From contig JAKLEA010000018.1 in NCBI GenBank assembly GCA_022711755.1, forward strand, positions 1 through 64,000: DNA of 64,000 nt, in the 5' to 3' direction. This document shows, piece by piece, positions 16,037 to 24,624 of this stretch (position 1 is the stretch's first letter; each line of letters starts with the position of its first letter). The notes under the pieces were generated by a model. The model saw nothing but the letters and a program-made list of their open reading frames with translations, had not been told where the DNA came from and ran no database searches. Both the position numbers and the translations under genes were made by a program. This DNA comes from Planctomycetota bacterium. GTDB taxonomy: Bacteria > Planctomycetota > Brocadiia > SM23-32 > JAKLEA01.

Positions 16037-18423
16037 TGCGCCCGAAAGGAACCGCCCTGAGGAAGGTTCTGGCCATCGTATCCGTTCTGGCGATGGCGCT
16101 GGCTGCTGCGGCGACGCCGATGATCGCGCAGGTGAAGCCCGATACGGCCGAGTTCGACAAGATGCTCGACACGTTCAAGCAGGCGGTGAGCGCCTATGAG
16201 CAGGGAGAACTCGACAAGGCCGCCAAGCAGCTTGAGGAAGTCCTCAAGATGAATCCCGGCGAATACGGGGCGCTTCAGATGCGGGAAGCGGTCGGGCTGG
16301 CCAAGCTCTATGAGATGTTCGAGCAACCCGAGACCCGCGAGACTGCGCGCAAAATAATGGAGTTAAGCATGCAGGCTACGCTCCAGCGCCAGGCCGACAA
16401 GGCGACCATCGAGAAGCATATCGCCATGCTGAGCGGGGAAAAGCTCCAGGATCAGCAGCTCGCCATGTTTGAGCTTCGTTGCCATGGCGCTTATGCCGTT
16501 CCGTTCCTGCTCAAGTACCTCGACAAAGACGCCAAGAGCGAGGAGCTTCGCATCCGTGTCAGGCTTGTGATGACTGGAATGCGCCCGGAGGCTGTTCCGG
16601 CGCTCGTCTCAGCGCTGGAGACTCAGGACCAGATTCTCAAGCAGGCGATAATTCTCACCCTCAGGGGCCTGAAGGACCAGAGGGCATTGCCCGCGCTCAA
16701 GGCCATCATAGAGCGCGAGCAGAACAAGGACACCGTTAAATTCGCGTCCGAGGCGCTTGCGGCGATAAAGGGCGATCAGAGCGAACTGCCCGCAGCCGCG
16801 CAGCTTTACGCCGAACTGGCGGAGAAGCTCCTTTATCGCGACCGCGACGCCATGGAATACACCTTCGAGGATACCGGGGACGTCTGGAACTGGGACGAAT
16901 CGAAGCCGGTCCTTGAGGAGAAGCTCGCGGCATCAAAGGTTCCGGACTACCTCCTGCACTTCGCCCTTTCGCAGCAGGCATGTTATCGCGGGCTTGCCCT
17001 TGAACCGATGTCGAAGACACTGCGCGAGCTTCTGGTTTCGCAGACGCTCAGGCAGTTGGGAGTCGTTCAACGCGTCGCCGCAGGTCTGGGATCGGTTGCG
17101 CCCAGTTGGGTGGAAGACGCCAAGAAGAGACTTCCGCTGATCGAGAAACAGAGCCGTTTGCTGGCGCAGGTCAATGGGATCGGCATTCTCGATATGGCTC
17201 TCCAGAGGGCGAAGCGGGACGAGGACGCTGAGCTTGCCGGCGCGGCGCTTGATTGCATCGCGGAGATGGTAAGCGAGGCAGACGGACACCTTTGCCCGAC
17301 GCTTTCGGAGATGCTTGATTTCGGCGATCGCCGAATCCGCTACAAGGCCGCGACCACGATTGTATCCATCAGCCCCTCTGGGGCGCTCGGCAGTCGCAAT
17401 GAAGATGTGATTAAGACGCTCTGCGCGGCGCTGGACGAACAGTACGCGCCGACAGCGCTGATCATTTGCGACGACTTGCAGTCAAGGAATCTCCTGTCGG
17501 CCGCGCTCAGAAACCTCGGCGTGAACACGTCCGACTGCGGGGCGCTGACAGGGCGCGTCGAAGCACGGCTTGCGCTGACGCCGTCGGTGAACTGCGTCAT
17601 CCTGTCGGCCTGCATGGACAAGGCCGCGTTCTCAAATGTAACCGCGAAGATCAAGAGCGATGCCCGGACCAAGAACGCGCCCGTTTTCCTGCTGTTGACC
17701 GGCGGAAAACCGTGCGAAGGTTTTGATGAAGCCAAGGCCGCTGCGGCCGGAGTCATCAACCTTCCGGAAATGACGCGGGACGGTTTGAAGGCGCTGGTTG
17801 TTGACGGTTGCCTCGCCAGGCAGGAGAAGCCTTCCGAGTCGCAGGAAGGCTCTGCGGCGGCGATAAAGATGGCCCAGGAGTCATTGTTGAAGATTCACGT
17901 CAGGGCGGCAGTCGAATTCGAAAAGGCCGCCGGGCAGGAGCCTGTCGTCGCTTCGGCGGAGACGACGGCCACAGACGCCGGGCAAGCTGCCGTCGAGAGC
18001 ATCGCTCCGGTTTCGCAGGTTGAAGGATGCATTCCCGGTCTGAAGGTTGTTTCCAATTATCCGGTTCAGATGACTATTCCGGCGCTTGCCAAGACACTGA
18101 ACGGGTATCCCGAGGACATCAGCCTGAATTCCGTGAAGCTGCTTGCCAGGTATGGATGCAGCGATTGCGCGTCCAAGATGCTGAAGCTGCTGAAGGAAGG
18201 GCGCGGGTCGGCGCAACTCAGAGCGTCGGCGGTCATGGCTGCGGCGGACATTCACGCCCGGATGGGATCATGCCCGTCTGCGGAGGAGATGGACGCGCTG
18301 TGGGGTGGAGTCAAGGGCGGCGAGGACGAGGTGAAGGTCGCATGCACTCTGGCCCTCGGCAAGCTTGGCCTGATTCCGGAACAGCAGAGCGGCGCGAACC
18401 TCATGTTCCGTGTTTCTTACTGA
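16036..18423 (+). CDS. Exported HEAT-repeat protein with an embedded pseudo-receiver-like domain
   Basis: The true start is the ATG at 16036, overlapping the lysA stop; upstream in-frame codons lie inside lysA. The 795-residue product has a signal peptide (residues 1-31), a short TPR-like helical pair (about 38-90), and HEAT/PBS-type repeats (about 150-250, about 380-460 and about 690-790). Residues about 472-590 look like a response-regulator receiver fold (TALIICDD, then VNCVILSACMD), but the phosphoacceptor Asp after strand 3 and the conserved Lys after strand 5 are not at their usual places. It is therefore probably a degenerate, non-phosphorylated domain used for binding. An exported receiver-like domain is unusual. 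Coupling to lysA suggests shared expression rather than shared function. Function unknown. Confidence 0.75.
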   Translation: MRPKGTALRKVLAIVSVLAMALAAAATPMIAQVKPDTAEFDKMLDTFKQAVSAYEQGELDKAAKQLEEVLKMNPGEYGALQMREAVGLAKLYEMFEQPETRETARKIMELSMQATLQRQADKATIEKHIAMLSGEKLQDQQLAMFELRCHGAYAVPFLLKYLDKDAKSEELRIRVRLVMTGMRPEAVPALVSALETQDQILKQAIILTLRGLKDQRALPALKAIIEREQNKDTVKFASEALAAIKGDQSELPAAAQLYAELAEKLLYRDRDAMEYTFEDTGDVWNWDESKPVLEEKLAASKVPDYLLHFALSQQACYRGLALEPMSKTLRELLVSQTLRQLGVVQRVAAGLGSVAPSWVEDAKKRLPLIEKQSRLLAQVNGIGILDMALQRAKRDEDAELAGAALDCIAEMVSEADGHLCPTLSEMLDFGDRRIRYKAATTIVSISPSGALGSRNEDVIKTLCAALDEQYAPTALIICDDLQSRNLLSAALRNLGVNTSDCGALTGRVEARLALTPSVNCVILSACMDKAAFSNVTAKIKSDARTKNAPVFLLLTGGKPCEGFDEAKAAAAGVINLPEMTRDGLKALVVDGCLARQEKPSESQEGSAAAIKMAQESLLKIHVRAAVEFEKAAGQEPVVASAETTATDAGQAAVESIAPVSQVEGCIPGLKVVSNYPVQMTIPALAKTLNGYPEDISLNSVKLLARYGCSDCASKMLKLLKEGRGSAQLRASAVMAAADIHARMGSCPSAEEMDALWGGVKGGEDEVKVACTLALGKLGLIPEQQSGANLMFRVSY

Positions 18424-18450
18424 CGCGGGATCGGACAAAGTGATTGCAAA

Positions 18451-18487
18451 GGGGCAATCGGAGGATATCTTCCGGTTGCCCCTTCTT
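18451..18487 (+). terminator. Rho-independent terminator after the lysA/HEAT operon
   Basis: GGGGCAATCGGAGG and CTTCCGGTTGCCCC (18451-18482) pair over nearly their whole length, with two G-U pairs and a tiny loop. They are followed by a T-rich tail (TTCTTGTT). It sits 28 bases after the HEAT gene stop and before the siroheme gene. Confidence 0.75.
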
Positions 18488-18519
18488 GTTGCGCGGCATG
18501 GCGCATAATGGAGTGAGCG

Positions 18520-19158
18520 ATGGAAAGCGATCCTTTCTATTTCCCGATAATGCTCAATTTGAGGGGCAGGACGTGTGTCGTAGTCGGGGGGGGAACGGTG
18601 GCGCTGCGGAAGGTTCGGACGCTGATTGAGGGGGGGGCCAGAGTGCGCGTGATCGCCCCGGAAATTGCGCCGGAAATCGCTGACAGCCCCGGCGTTGAAA
18701 CAGTCCGCAGGTCCTACAGGTCCGGCGATCTGGCGGGGGCTTTCATAGCCATAGCGGCGACGGGGTCCCGTGACGTCAACGAATGGGTATCGAAGGAGGC
18801 GGGGCAACTGCGGATACCGGTGAATGTCGTAGACGAACCGGAATTATGCAGCTTCATCATGCCGTCCGTGGCGCGGCGGGGAAGGCTTGTCGTTAGCGTC
18901 TCAACCTCAGGGGCGGCGCCCGCATTTGCGGGGCGGATACGGCGCGAGATTGAGGAAAATCTGCCGCCTGCGACGGCCGCGTTTGTGGAATTGCTGGGGG
19001 AAATCAGGGAACTTGCCGAGAAGCGAGTAACTAATCCTGAGAAACGCGCCGAATTGATGATCGGATTCTGCGAAAAGCGACACCGCGAGGCGTTTGAAAA
19101 AGACGGGATCGAAGCAGTGCGCAAGGCAATGATTTCCGAGATCGAAAAAGTTATCTGA
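18520..19158 (+). CDS. Precorrin-2 dehydrogenase / sirohydrochlorin ferrochelatase-like (CysG N-terminal, Met8p type)
   Basis: The 212-residue product matches the bifunctional NAD-dependent dehydrogenase/ferrochelatase that makes siroheme from precorrin-2. It opens with YFPIMLNLRGR and the NAD-binding VVGGGTVALRKVRTL, has the IAATGSRDVN loop, and carries the conserved NVVDEPELCSFIMPSV, including the catalytic Asp region, followed by the helical dimerisation part. It lacks the C-terminal uroporphyrinogen methyltransferase of full-length CysG. Siroheme serves sulfite or nitrite reductases; cysD and cysN in the same window make sulfite reduction the likely purpose. It stands alone here: no hemA or cobA neighbours follow. 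Confidence 0.9.
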   Translation: MESDPFYFPIMLNLRGRTCVVVGGGTVALRKVRTLIEGGARVRVIAPEIAPEIADSPGVETVRRSYRSGDLAGAFIAIAATGSRDVNEWVSKEAGQLRIPVNVVDEPELCSFIMPSVARRGRLVVSVSTSGAAPAFAGRIRREIEENLPPATAAFVELLGEIRELAEKRVTNPEKRAELMIGFCEKRHREAFEKDGIEAVRKAMISEIEKVI

Positions 19159-19486
19159 GAAAAGGGTTAAAACCCGGTTTCAGATTCATAGATGGGCGCG
19201 AATCAGCGATTGATGTATTCGCAGTTTCAGGTTGTTCCGGGGAGAATATGGCGGTTCTCAGGCAGTATTCAGCGATCATGTTATTTCCATTGCGGCTTTG
19301 TTTCAAAATCGCTTGTTTCCGGTTTGCGGATTAGCTATAAAGAAAACGCTTAAAACTTGAAAGAAAAGGCTCCGGGAGCCACCGTCGGCCCGGGGCGGGC
19401 CGGGAGGCCCACGCCAACCTCAAAGACGTTGACGACTCGCTGGCGCGCAGGGCGCTTGCGAATACCTGTTATCCCGAGGAGCGGCG
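19159..19486. other. Intergenic region with promoter and structured GC-rich leader
   Basis: Just after the siroheme gene, GGGTT and AACCC (near 19165-19176) form a small hairpin without a T-run. A promoter candidate lies at 19313-19341. The 140-base leader that follows contains two short perfect hairpins near 19366-19405 (GGCTCC/GGGAGCC and GGCCCG/CGGGCC types). No ORF with a good ribosome site is seen before 19487. Confidence 0.55.
19313..19341 (+). promoter_or_regulatory. Promoter candidate for the pseudo-M28/FtsX gene
   Basis: TTGTTT (19313-19318) and TATAAA (19336-19341) are 17 bases apart, about 145 bases upstream of the ATG at 19487. Confidence 0.45.
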
Positions 19487-22400
19487 ATGACGAGAAGGAG
19501 TGTCTGTCGGGCCATATGGAGCATGCGGCTGATGTCCGTTCTGCTCCTCCTTATTCTGGCGACCTCGAACACGGCGCCCGTCCGCGCCGACGTGAGCGAG
19601 GATATAAAGAACCTCACGGCGAATCCCTCCCGAATGCCCGGCGCGGCAGGTTATGAGAAAGCCGCGGAATACGTTGAGCAGCGATTCAGAACCATCGGTC
19701 TAGACAACGTGGGGAGACTCGCCTTCAGCACCACGATGCCGGTGACCGAGTCATGCTGGATTGAACTTGACGGCGCGAAGATCGTGGCGTGGCCTGTTTG
19801 GCCCAACAGCGTTTCTCTGAGCAGCACGTCGAAGGAAGGGCTGAGCGGGTCGCTTTTCTACGGCGGGGACGGTCAGTATGAGAAGTTCGACGGCAAGACG
19901 GTCAAGGATCAGATAGCCGTCATGGAGTTCAACTCCCTGGATCGTTGGAAGAGCGCGGGGACGCTCGGGGCAAAGGCGGTTCTTTACCTTGAGCCGGACG
20001 ACACGACCTCGTGGGAGGCGCTTCAGAAATTCGATATCGTTCCCGTCAACATGCACCGCTTCTGGGTTCCAAAGTCCGGGGCGGCGCAGGTGAAGGCGGC
20101 GGCGGAGGCGGGCAAGCAGGTCAAGATAGTTTCCATCTGCGCATGGAAGGATGTTCCTGCTTACGCCGTCTACGGATGGCTCAATCCCGCGAAGGTTCCG
20201 GAACTTGACAAGGTTGAGCTGCCGGTTGACGAAAAGAAGAAAGAAAAAGAGCCTACAGCCGAAGAGATAAAGAAGAGGAAGGAAGACGTCCAACTGCGGT
20301 TGAAGGAGATGCAGAAGGAGGTCATCATTCTTGAGGCGTGTTTCGATTCCACGAGCGTTGTTCCGGACGCTTCACCCGGGGCGCTTCAAGCCGCGAACAT
20401 GGCCTCGCTTCTGGCTCTGGCGGAGGACGCGGCGTCATCGCGCGGGACGCTTAAACGGCCGATTCTATTCGTCGCCAACAGCGCGAAGTATCAACTCCTC
20501 GAGGGCGACAGGAGTCTTTTCTGGACTTTGACCCGGAAATATGAATTCGGCAGGGGCAAGGCCTACAAGTCCCGCAAGGATGAGATACAGCACGACATAT
20601 GGAGAGACGTTTTCTTCAAGAACGATCAAGGCACTGGGTGGGCGGATATTCTCGACGCGCGATTGTACATGGATCATTACAGCATTCTTGAGAACCACCT
20701 TGAGAAGCAGGACAAGTCCAGGCGCCTTCCCGAGCTGTTGCTGAAAGCGCTCAGGGATCAGTGCGATCTGCGCGTTTCGAACCTGGCGGAGGAAATACTG
20801 AGGCTTGGATACAGGAAAGCGCGCGGGACTGCCTCTGAAGACGACCTGAAAAACCTTGACACAATGCTCAAGGAGCGCAATACAGCCAACGTAATACGTT
20901 ATAAGATCGGGGCGAAGCCGCTGGATGAAACGGAGACGCAGTTCGTCAACAGCATTCTTGACGGAACCAAGGCGTCCTTGGATTGCGACCTGCGCGACAT
21001 GAATGCGCAGCGGGCGTTCCTGAGTTCCGCCAGGACTCTTCGCCGCCAGCTTGGCGAACGCAAGCCCACGGTATTCATCTCGCTTGACATTTCGGACGCG
21101 TGGAACGTGATGTCCGTGTTCGGCCCAAGCCATTACTGGGAGATCGAAAGCCCATACGTCGTCAAGACGCTTTTGACGCAGACGTCCGAGGTCGCAGACC
21201 AGGCCGACAAGCTGATGAAGGCCGATCCGAGCCTGAACGGCGTGTTCGACATTCAGGTCATCAAGGGGCAACGCGGCTGGCGCTCATTTCTGCCGGGCAG
21301 ACGGGCGTTCAATTCCGAGGTTGGCCTCATGCACGGCGTTCACTCCATGACGCTGGCGACGATTCAGGACCCACGCCACCGCCTTGACACGCCGCTTGAC
21401 CGCGCGGACAGACTGAATCTCGAAAATATCACGCGGCAGTTGAATTTCGCCCGCAAGCTTATCCCCGTGCTGGTCAACAACGAGAGATTCGGGCAGGGGC
21501 GCTCGCTGGAGAAGAAGGTCGGGGATGTCTGGGGTAAGGTTTATCTGCCTGGCGTAGGCACGAGCATCCCGCAACTGGGCATTTCCTACTGCCATGCCGT
21601 GATCGCGCCGCTCTGGTGGCTGATCCCGACGCCGGAGGTCCGATCAACTCTGCACATTACGACGCGCAACAGCGGCGATTACTGGGTCCGCGGCCTGCCG
21701 CAGGAGGCGATAAAGCGTTACTGGTGGGGATGTTATCCCTACCAGACGGATGAGTTCGGGAGGGTCGAGCTTGCGCCGGACGCTGCGCTGAAGGTGTCGG
21801 GCTATTCCTACGCATTTCCCATCTACACGGACAGAATATGGCCCAAGTCAGTCGCGTTCCGAGGGATGAGCCTTAGTTGCTTCAGGCTGTTCGATCCCGC
21901 TTATCTGGAGCCGATGGCGCAAGTGAAGATTCTTGACGCGCGCCGCAACGCCGAGCCGAGGCACTTCTTTGTTGACCACCGCGGGGACCTTGCGCTCTGC
22001 GTGGCACAGAAGGACACCGACATCAAGATCCTCGGCATACGCGGGGCGATCGGTAACCGCATGGTTCTCCTTGATTCAAAGGAGGACAACCCGGACGGGG
22101 ACGGATACCGGATCGAGGACGGACGCCTGAACGATCCGCTTGCTCTTGAGGCCGTCCGCAGCATGTTCTGGCTTGATGAGGACAGGCTTGAAAACCTCAG
22201 AGCATGCGGGATAACCAGCCCGCTGCTGGACGACCTGCATAGCATGGCAGGGCAGTACTTGCGGCAATCGGAGGAGGCGTTCGGCGCGAAGCAGTATCAC
22301 AAGGGGATGGGGCTTTCCGGGGAGGCGTGGGCGCTTGAATCCAGAACCTACCCGACGATCATCGCGTCCTCCAACGGGGCCATCCGCTCGGTGGTCTTCC

Positions 22401-24550
22401 TTCTTGTGCTTGTGATTCCGTTCTCTTATTTCCTTGAGCGGTTGCTCTTCGGGGTCGTCAACATATACAGGCGGATCGCCGTGTTCACCGGGCTTTTCCT
22501 GGTGATGTTCATGATCCTTTACAAGGTTCATCCGGCCTTCAAGCTTTCGATGGCTCCGGTGACGATTCTGCTGGCCTTCTTCATTCTCTGCATGTCGTCG
22601 CTGGTCATCTTCATCATGTTCCGCAAGTTCGAGGAACAGGTGAAGAGCCTGCAGGGCAAGGGCGCCAGGCTGCATCAGGCGGACATAGGTCGCCTCGGCG
22701 CGGCGATGGCCGCTGTCTCGCTGGGCATCGGCAACATGAGGCGCCGGAAGGTCCGCACGTCACTTACCACCGCTACGCTTGTCATGATCGCGTTCTGCGT
22801 GCTGGGATTCGCAAGCTTCCGCAGCATCCTGCGGTATTCGGAATGGCCGGTGACGAAGGACCCGATGCGGCGCGGGCTTATGATCAACCAGATAGGCTGG
22901 CGTCCGCTGACGGATCAGGCTTTCGCCGACGTTCTTCTGAGGTGCAGGGGCGGGGCGACGGCTTTTCCGCGCTACTGGCTCTGCGACCAGCCGAACCTGA
23001 CCCAGAACCAGCAATCCAGTTTCGATCTGGAGGTATCCGGCCCGTCCGGCAAGTCGCAGGTGTTCAAGAGCGTGCTCGGGCTTGAGGCCGGGGACGCGCT
23101 TTACTGGGGCGTGGGTGGCGCGCTGGACGGGGAGGGCAGTCTCAAGGAGCTTACGGGCGATGAGCGCGTGTGCCTGCTCCCGTCACAGCCGGCGAAGGAG
23201 CTTGGCGTCACGAAGGCGGGGGATTTCGTAGAGTTCAGGGGTATGAAGGTCAAAGTCGTCGGGATCATAAACGAAAGCAAGTTCGAGGAGATCAAGGGGC
23301 TTAACGACGAATCAATCACACCAGTGGACTTTGTGCGAGAGAGCACGCGCAAGCAGGAGGAGCCGGTTGCTACGGAGAAGCTGCAGAACCTCCGCTTTGT
23401 GGAGGAAAAACGCTACCTGCACATGGTTCCGGAGCTTGTTGTCGTCGTCCCGCCGAGGCTGGCGTGGTCCATGGGCGGGGAACTGCGGGCCATCAGCGTC
23501 GTGCCGGGGCAGCAGACGGACGTGTGGGAGCTTGCGGAGTCGCTGGCGCGAGAGTTGTTCCTGCCCATTTACGTAAGCACGGGCGAGGAGGTGAAGAAGC
23601 TCAGTAGCGCCGGGATGGCTTCTGCTGAAGGGTTGTCTGATCTCATTCTGCCCCTTGTGATCGGGGCGCTTGTCGTGCTCAATACGATGATCGGAGCGGT
23701 CAGCGAGCGCGGGCGCGAAATCTTCATCTACAGTTCGATCGGCCTGGCGCCTGTCCACGTCGCTCTTCTTTTCTTTGCCGAGGCGGCGGTCTACGCGGTC
23801 GTGGGCGGGGTCGGGGGCTACCTGCTTGGCCAGGTTGTGACGCAGGCATTGAGCATCCTGGAGGGATTTGACCTTGCGCCGGCGATAACGCTGGACTACT
23901 CGTCAATGTCCGCCGTTGCGACGATGTTTCTGGTGGTGTTCGTCACGCTAGGTTCGACGGTTTATCCCGCCATTAAAGCCGCGCGGGCAGCCATTCCCGG
24001 ACGTTCCAGGAAATGGAAGCTTTCTCCGCCCAAGGGCGACGTGTGGGATATCGAATGCCCATTCACGCTGGGCGCGCGCGACGCCGTGGGAATCGTTTCC
24101 TTCCTGGTTGAGGACTTCGCAAACCACCGTGAAAGCTCTGTCGGGACATATTTTTCCGAAGGCGGGGAGATATTCGCCCGGGCTGAGCAGGAAGTTCTCG
24201 GCATCAAGGGAACGACGTGGCTTGCGCCCTTCGATCTGGGCGTGAGCCAGACAACTGAAATCACCGCCGGTCCCTCGGACATTCCCGGCATTTTCCAGGT
24301 CAGGATTCTGTTGCACAGGCTTTCCGGCGATTACGGATCCTGGAAGCGATGCAACAGGGCATTCCTGTCGCACGTTCGCAAGCAGTTCCTGCTCTGGAGA
24401 ACGGTGCATCCCGAGGTTGCAGGCGAGTATTTCGCAAAAACCGTTGCGAAGCTTGACGTGCCTTTCATCGAGGACGCCAGGATCAGCGACGGGCCTGCTG
24501 AGAAGCTCGAACCATCCGTGCCGCCCGCCGGCGAGGCATCGCCGGCCTGA
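19487..24550 (+). CDS. Giant exported pseudo-M28 peptidase fused to an FtsX/MacB-type permease
   Basis: GAGGAG lies 6 bases before the ATG; the product has 1687 residues. After a signal segment (about 1-35), residues about 37-340 follow the M28 aminopeptidase plan with a PA-like insert (GTLGAKAVLYLEP). However, the metal ligands are altered: the expected GAHYDS reads EACFDS, the Asp-bearing PGADDN-type loop reads PGALQAANMA, and the Glu-Glu pair is absent. It is thus probably inactive. A long extracytoplasmic region follows, then transmembrane segments near 966-985, 997-1015, 1022-1045 and 1090-1110. A second exported region (about 1110-1385) is followed by three more segments near 1385-1405, 1421-1445 and 1475-1495, with the FtsX-like LNTMIGAVSERGREI loop. 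The C-terminal 190 residues are soluble. No ABC ATPase is nearby. Confidence 0.8.
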   Translation: MTRRSVCRAIWSMRLMSVLLLLILATSNTAPVRADVSEDIKNLTANPSRMPGAAGYEKAAEYVEQRFRTIGLDNVGRLAFSTTMPVTESCWIELDGAKIVAWPVWPNSVSLSSTSKEGLSGSLFYGGDGQYEKFDGKTVKDQIAVMEFNSLDRWKSAGTLGAKAVLYLEPDDTTSWEALQKFDIVPVNMHRFWVPKSGAAQVKAAAEAGKQVKIVSICAWKDVPAYAVYGWLNPAKVPELDKVELPVDEKKKEKEPTAEEIKKRKEDVQLRLKEMQKEVIILEACFDSTSVVPDASPGALQAANMASLLALAEDAASSRGTLKRPILFVANSAKYQLLEGDRSLFWTLTRKYEFGRGKAYKSRKDEIQHDIWRDVFFKNDQGTGWADILDARLYMDHYSILENHLEKQDKSRRLPELLLKALRDQCDLRVSNLAEEILRLGYRKARGTASEDDLKNLDTMLKERNTANVIRYKIGAKPLDETETQFVNSILDGTKASLDCDLRDMNAQRAFLSSARTLRRQLGERKPTVFISLDISDAWNVMSVFGPSHYWEIESPYVVKTLLTQTSEVADQADKLMKADPSLNGVFDIQVIKGQRGWRSFLPGRRAFNSEVGLMHGVHSMTLATIQDPRHRLDTPLDRADRLNLENITRQLNFARKLIPVLVNNERFGQGRSLEKKVGDVWGKVYLPGVGTSIPQLGISYCHAVIAPLWWLIPTPEVRSTLHITTRNSGDYWVRGLPQEAIKRYWWGCYPYQTDEFGRVELAPDAALKVSGYSYAFPIYTDRIWPKSVAFRGMSLSCFRLFDPAYLEPMAQVKILDARRNAEPRHFFVDHRGDLALCVAQKDTDIKILGIRGAIGNRMVLLDSKEDNPDGDGYRIEDGRLNDPLALEAVRSMFWLDEDRLENLRACGITSPLLDDLHSMAGQYLRQSEEAFGAKQYHKGMGLSGEAWALESRTYPTIIASSNGAIRSVVFLLVLVIPFSYFLERLLFGVVNIYRRIAVFTGLFLVMFMILYKVHPAFKLSMAPVTILLAFFILCMSSLVIFIMFRKFEEQVKSLQGKGARLHQADIGRLGAAMAAVSLGIGNMRRRKVRTSLTTATLVMIAFCVLGFASFRSILRYSEWPVTKDPMRRGLMINQIGWRPLTDQAFADVLLRCRGGATAFPRYWLCDQPNLTQNQQSSFDLEVSGPSGKSQVFKSVLGLEAGDALYWGVGGALDGEGSLKELTGDERVCLLPSQPAKELGVTKAGDFVEFRGMKVKVVGIINESKFEEIKGLNDESITPVDFVRESTRKQEEPVATEKLQNLRFVEEKRYLHMVPELVVVVPPRLAWSMGGELRAISVVPGQQTDVWELAESLARELFLPIYVSTGEEVKKLSSAGMASAEGLSDLILPLVIGALVVLNTMIGAVSERGREIFIYSSIGLAPVHVALLFFAEAAVYAVVGGVGGYLLGQVVTQALSILEGFDLAPAITLDYSSMSAVATMFLVVFVTLGSTVYPAIKAARAAIPGRSRKWKLSPPKGDVWDIECPFTLGARDAVGIVSFLVEDFANHRESSVGTYFSEGGEIFARAEQEVLGIKGTTWLAPFDLGVSQTTEITAGPSDIPGIFQVRILLHRLSGDYGSWKRCNRAFLSHVRKQFLLWRTVHPEVAGEYFAKTVAKLDVPFIEDARISDGPAEKLEPSVPPAGEASPA

Positions 24551-24624
24551 CGAACCTGAACCGAAAACGCAAAACCGCCGCGCGCCGGCGGAAAAGGAAG
24601 CAGAGAAGGACGAACTGAAGCCAA

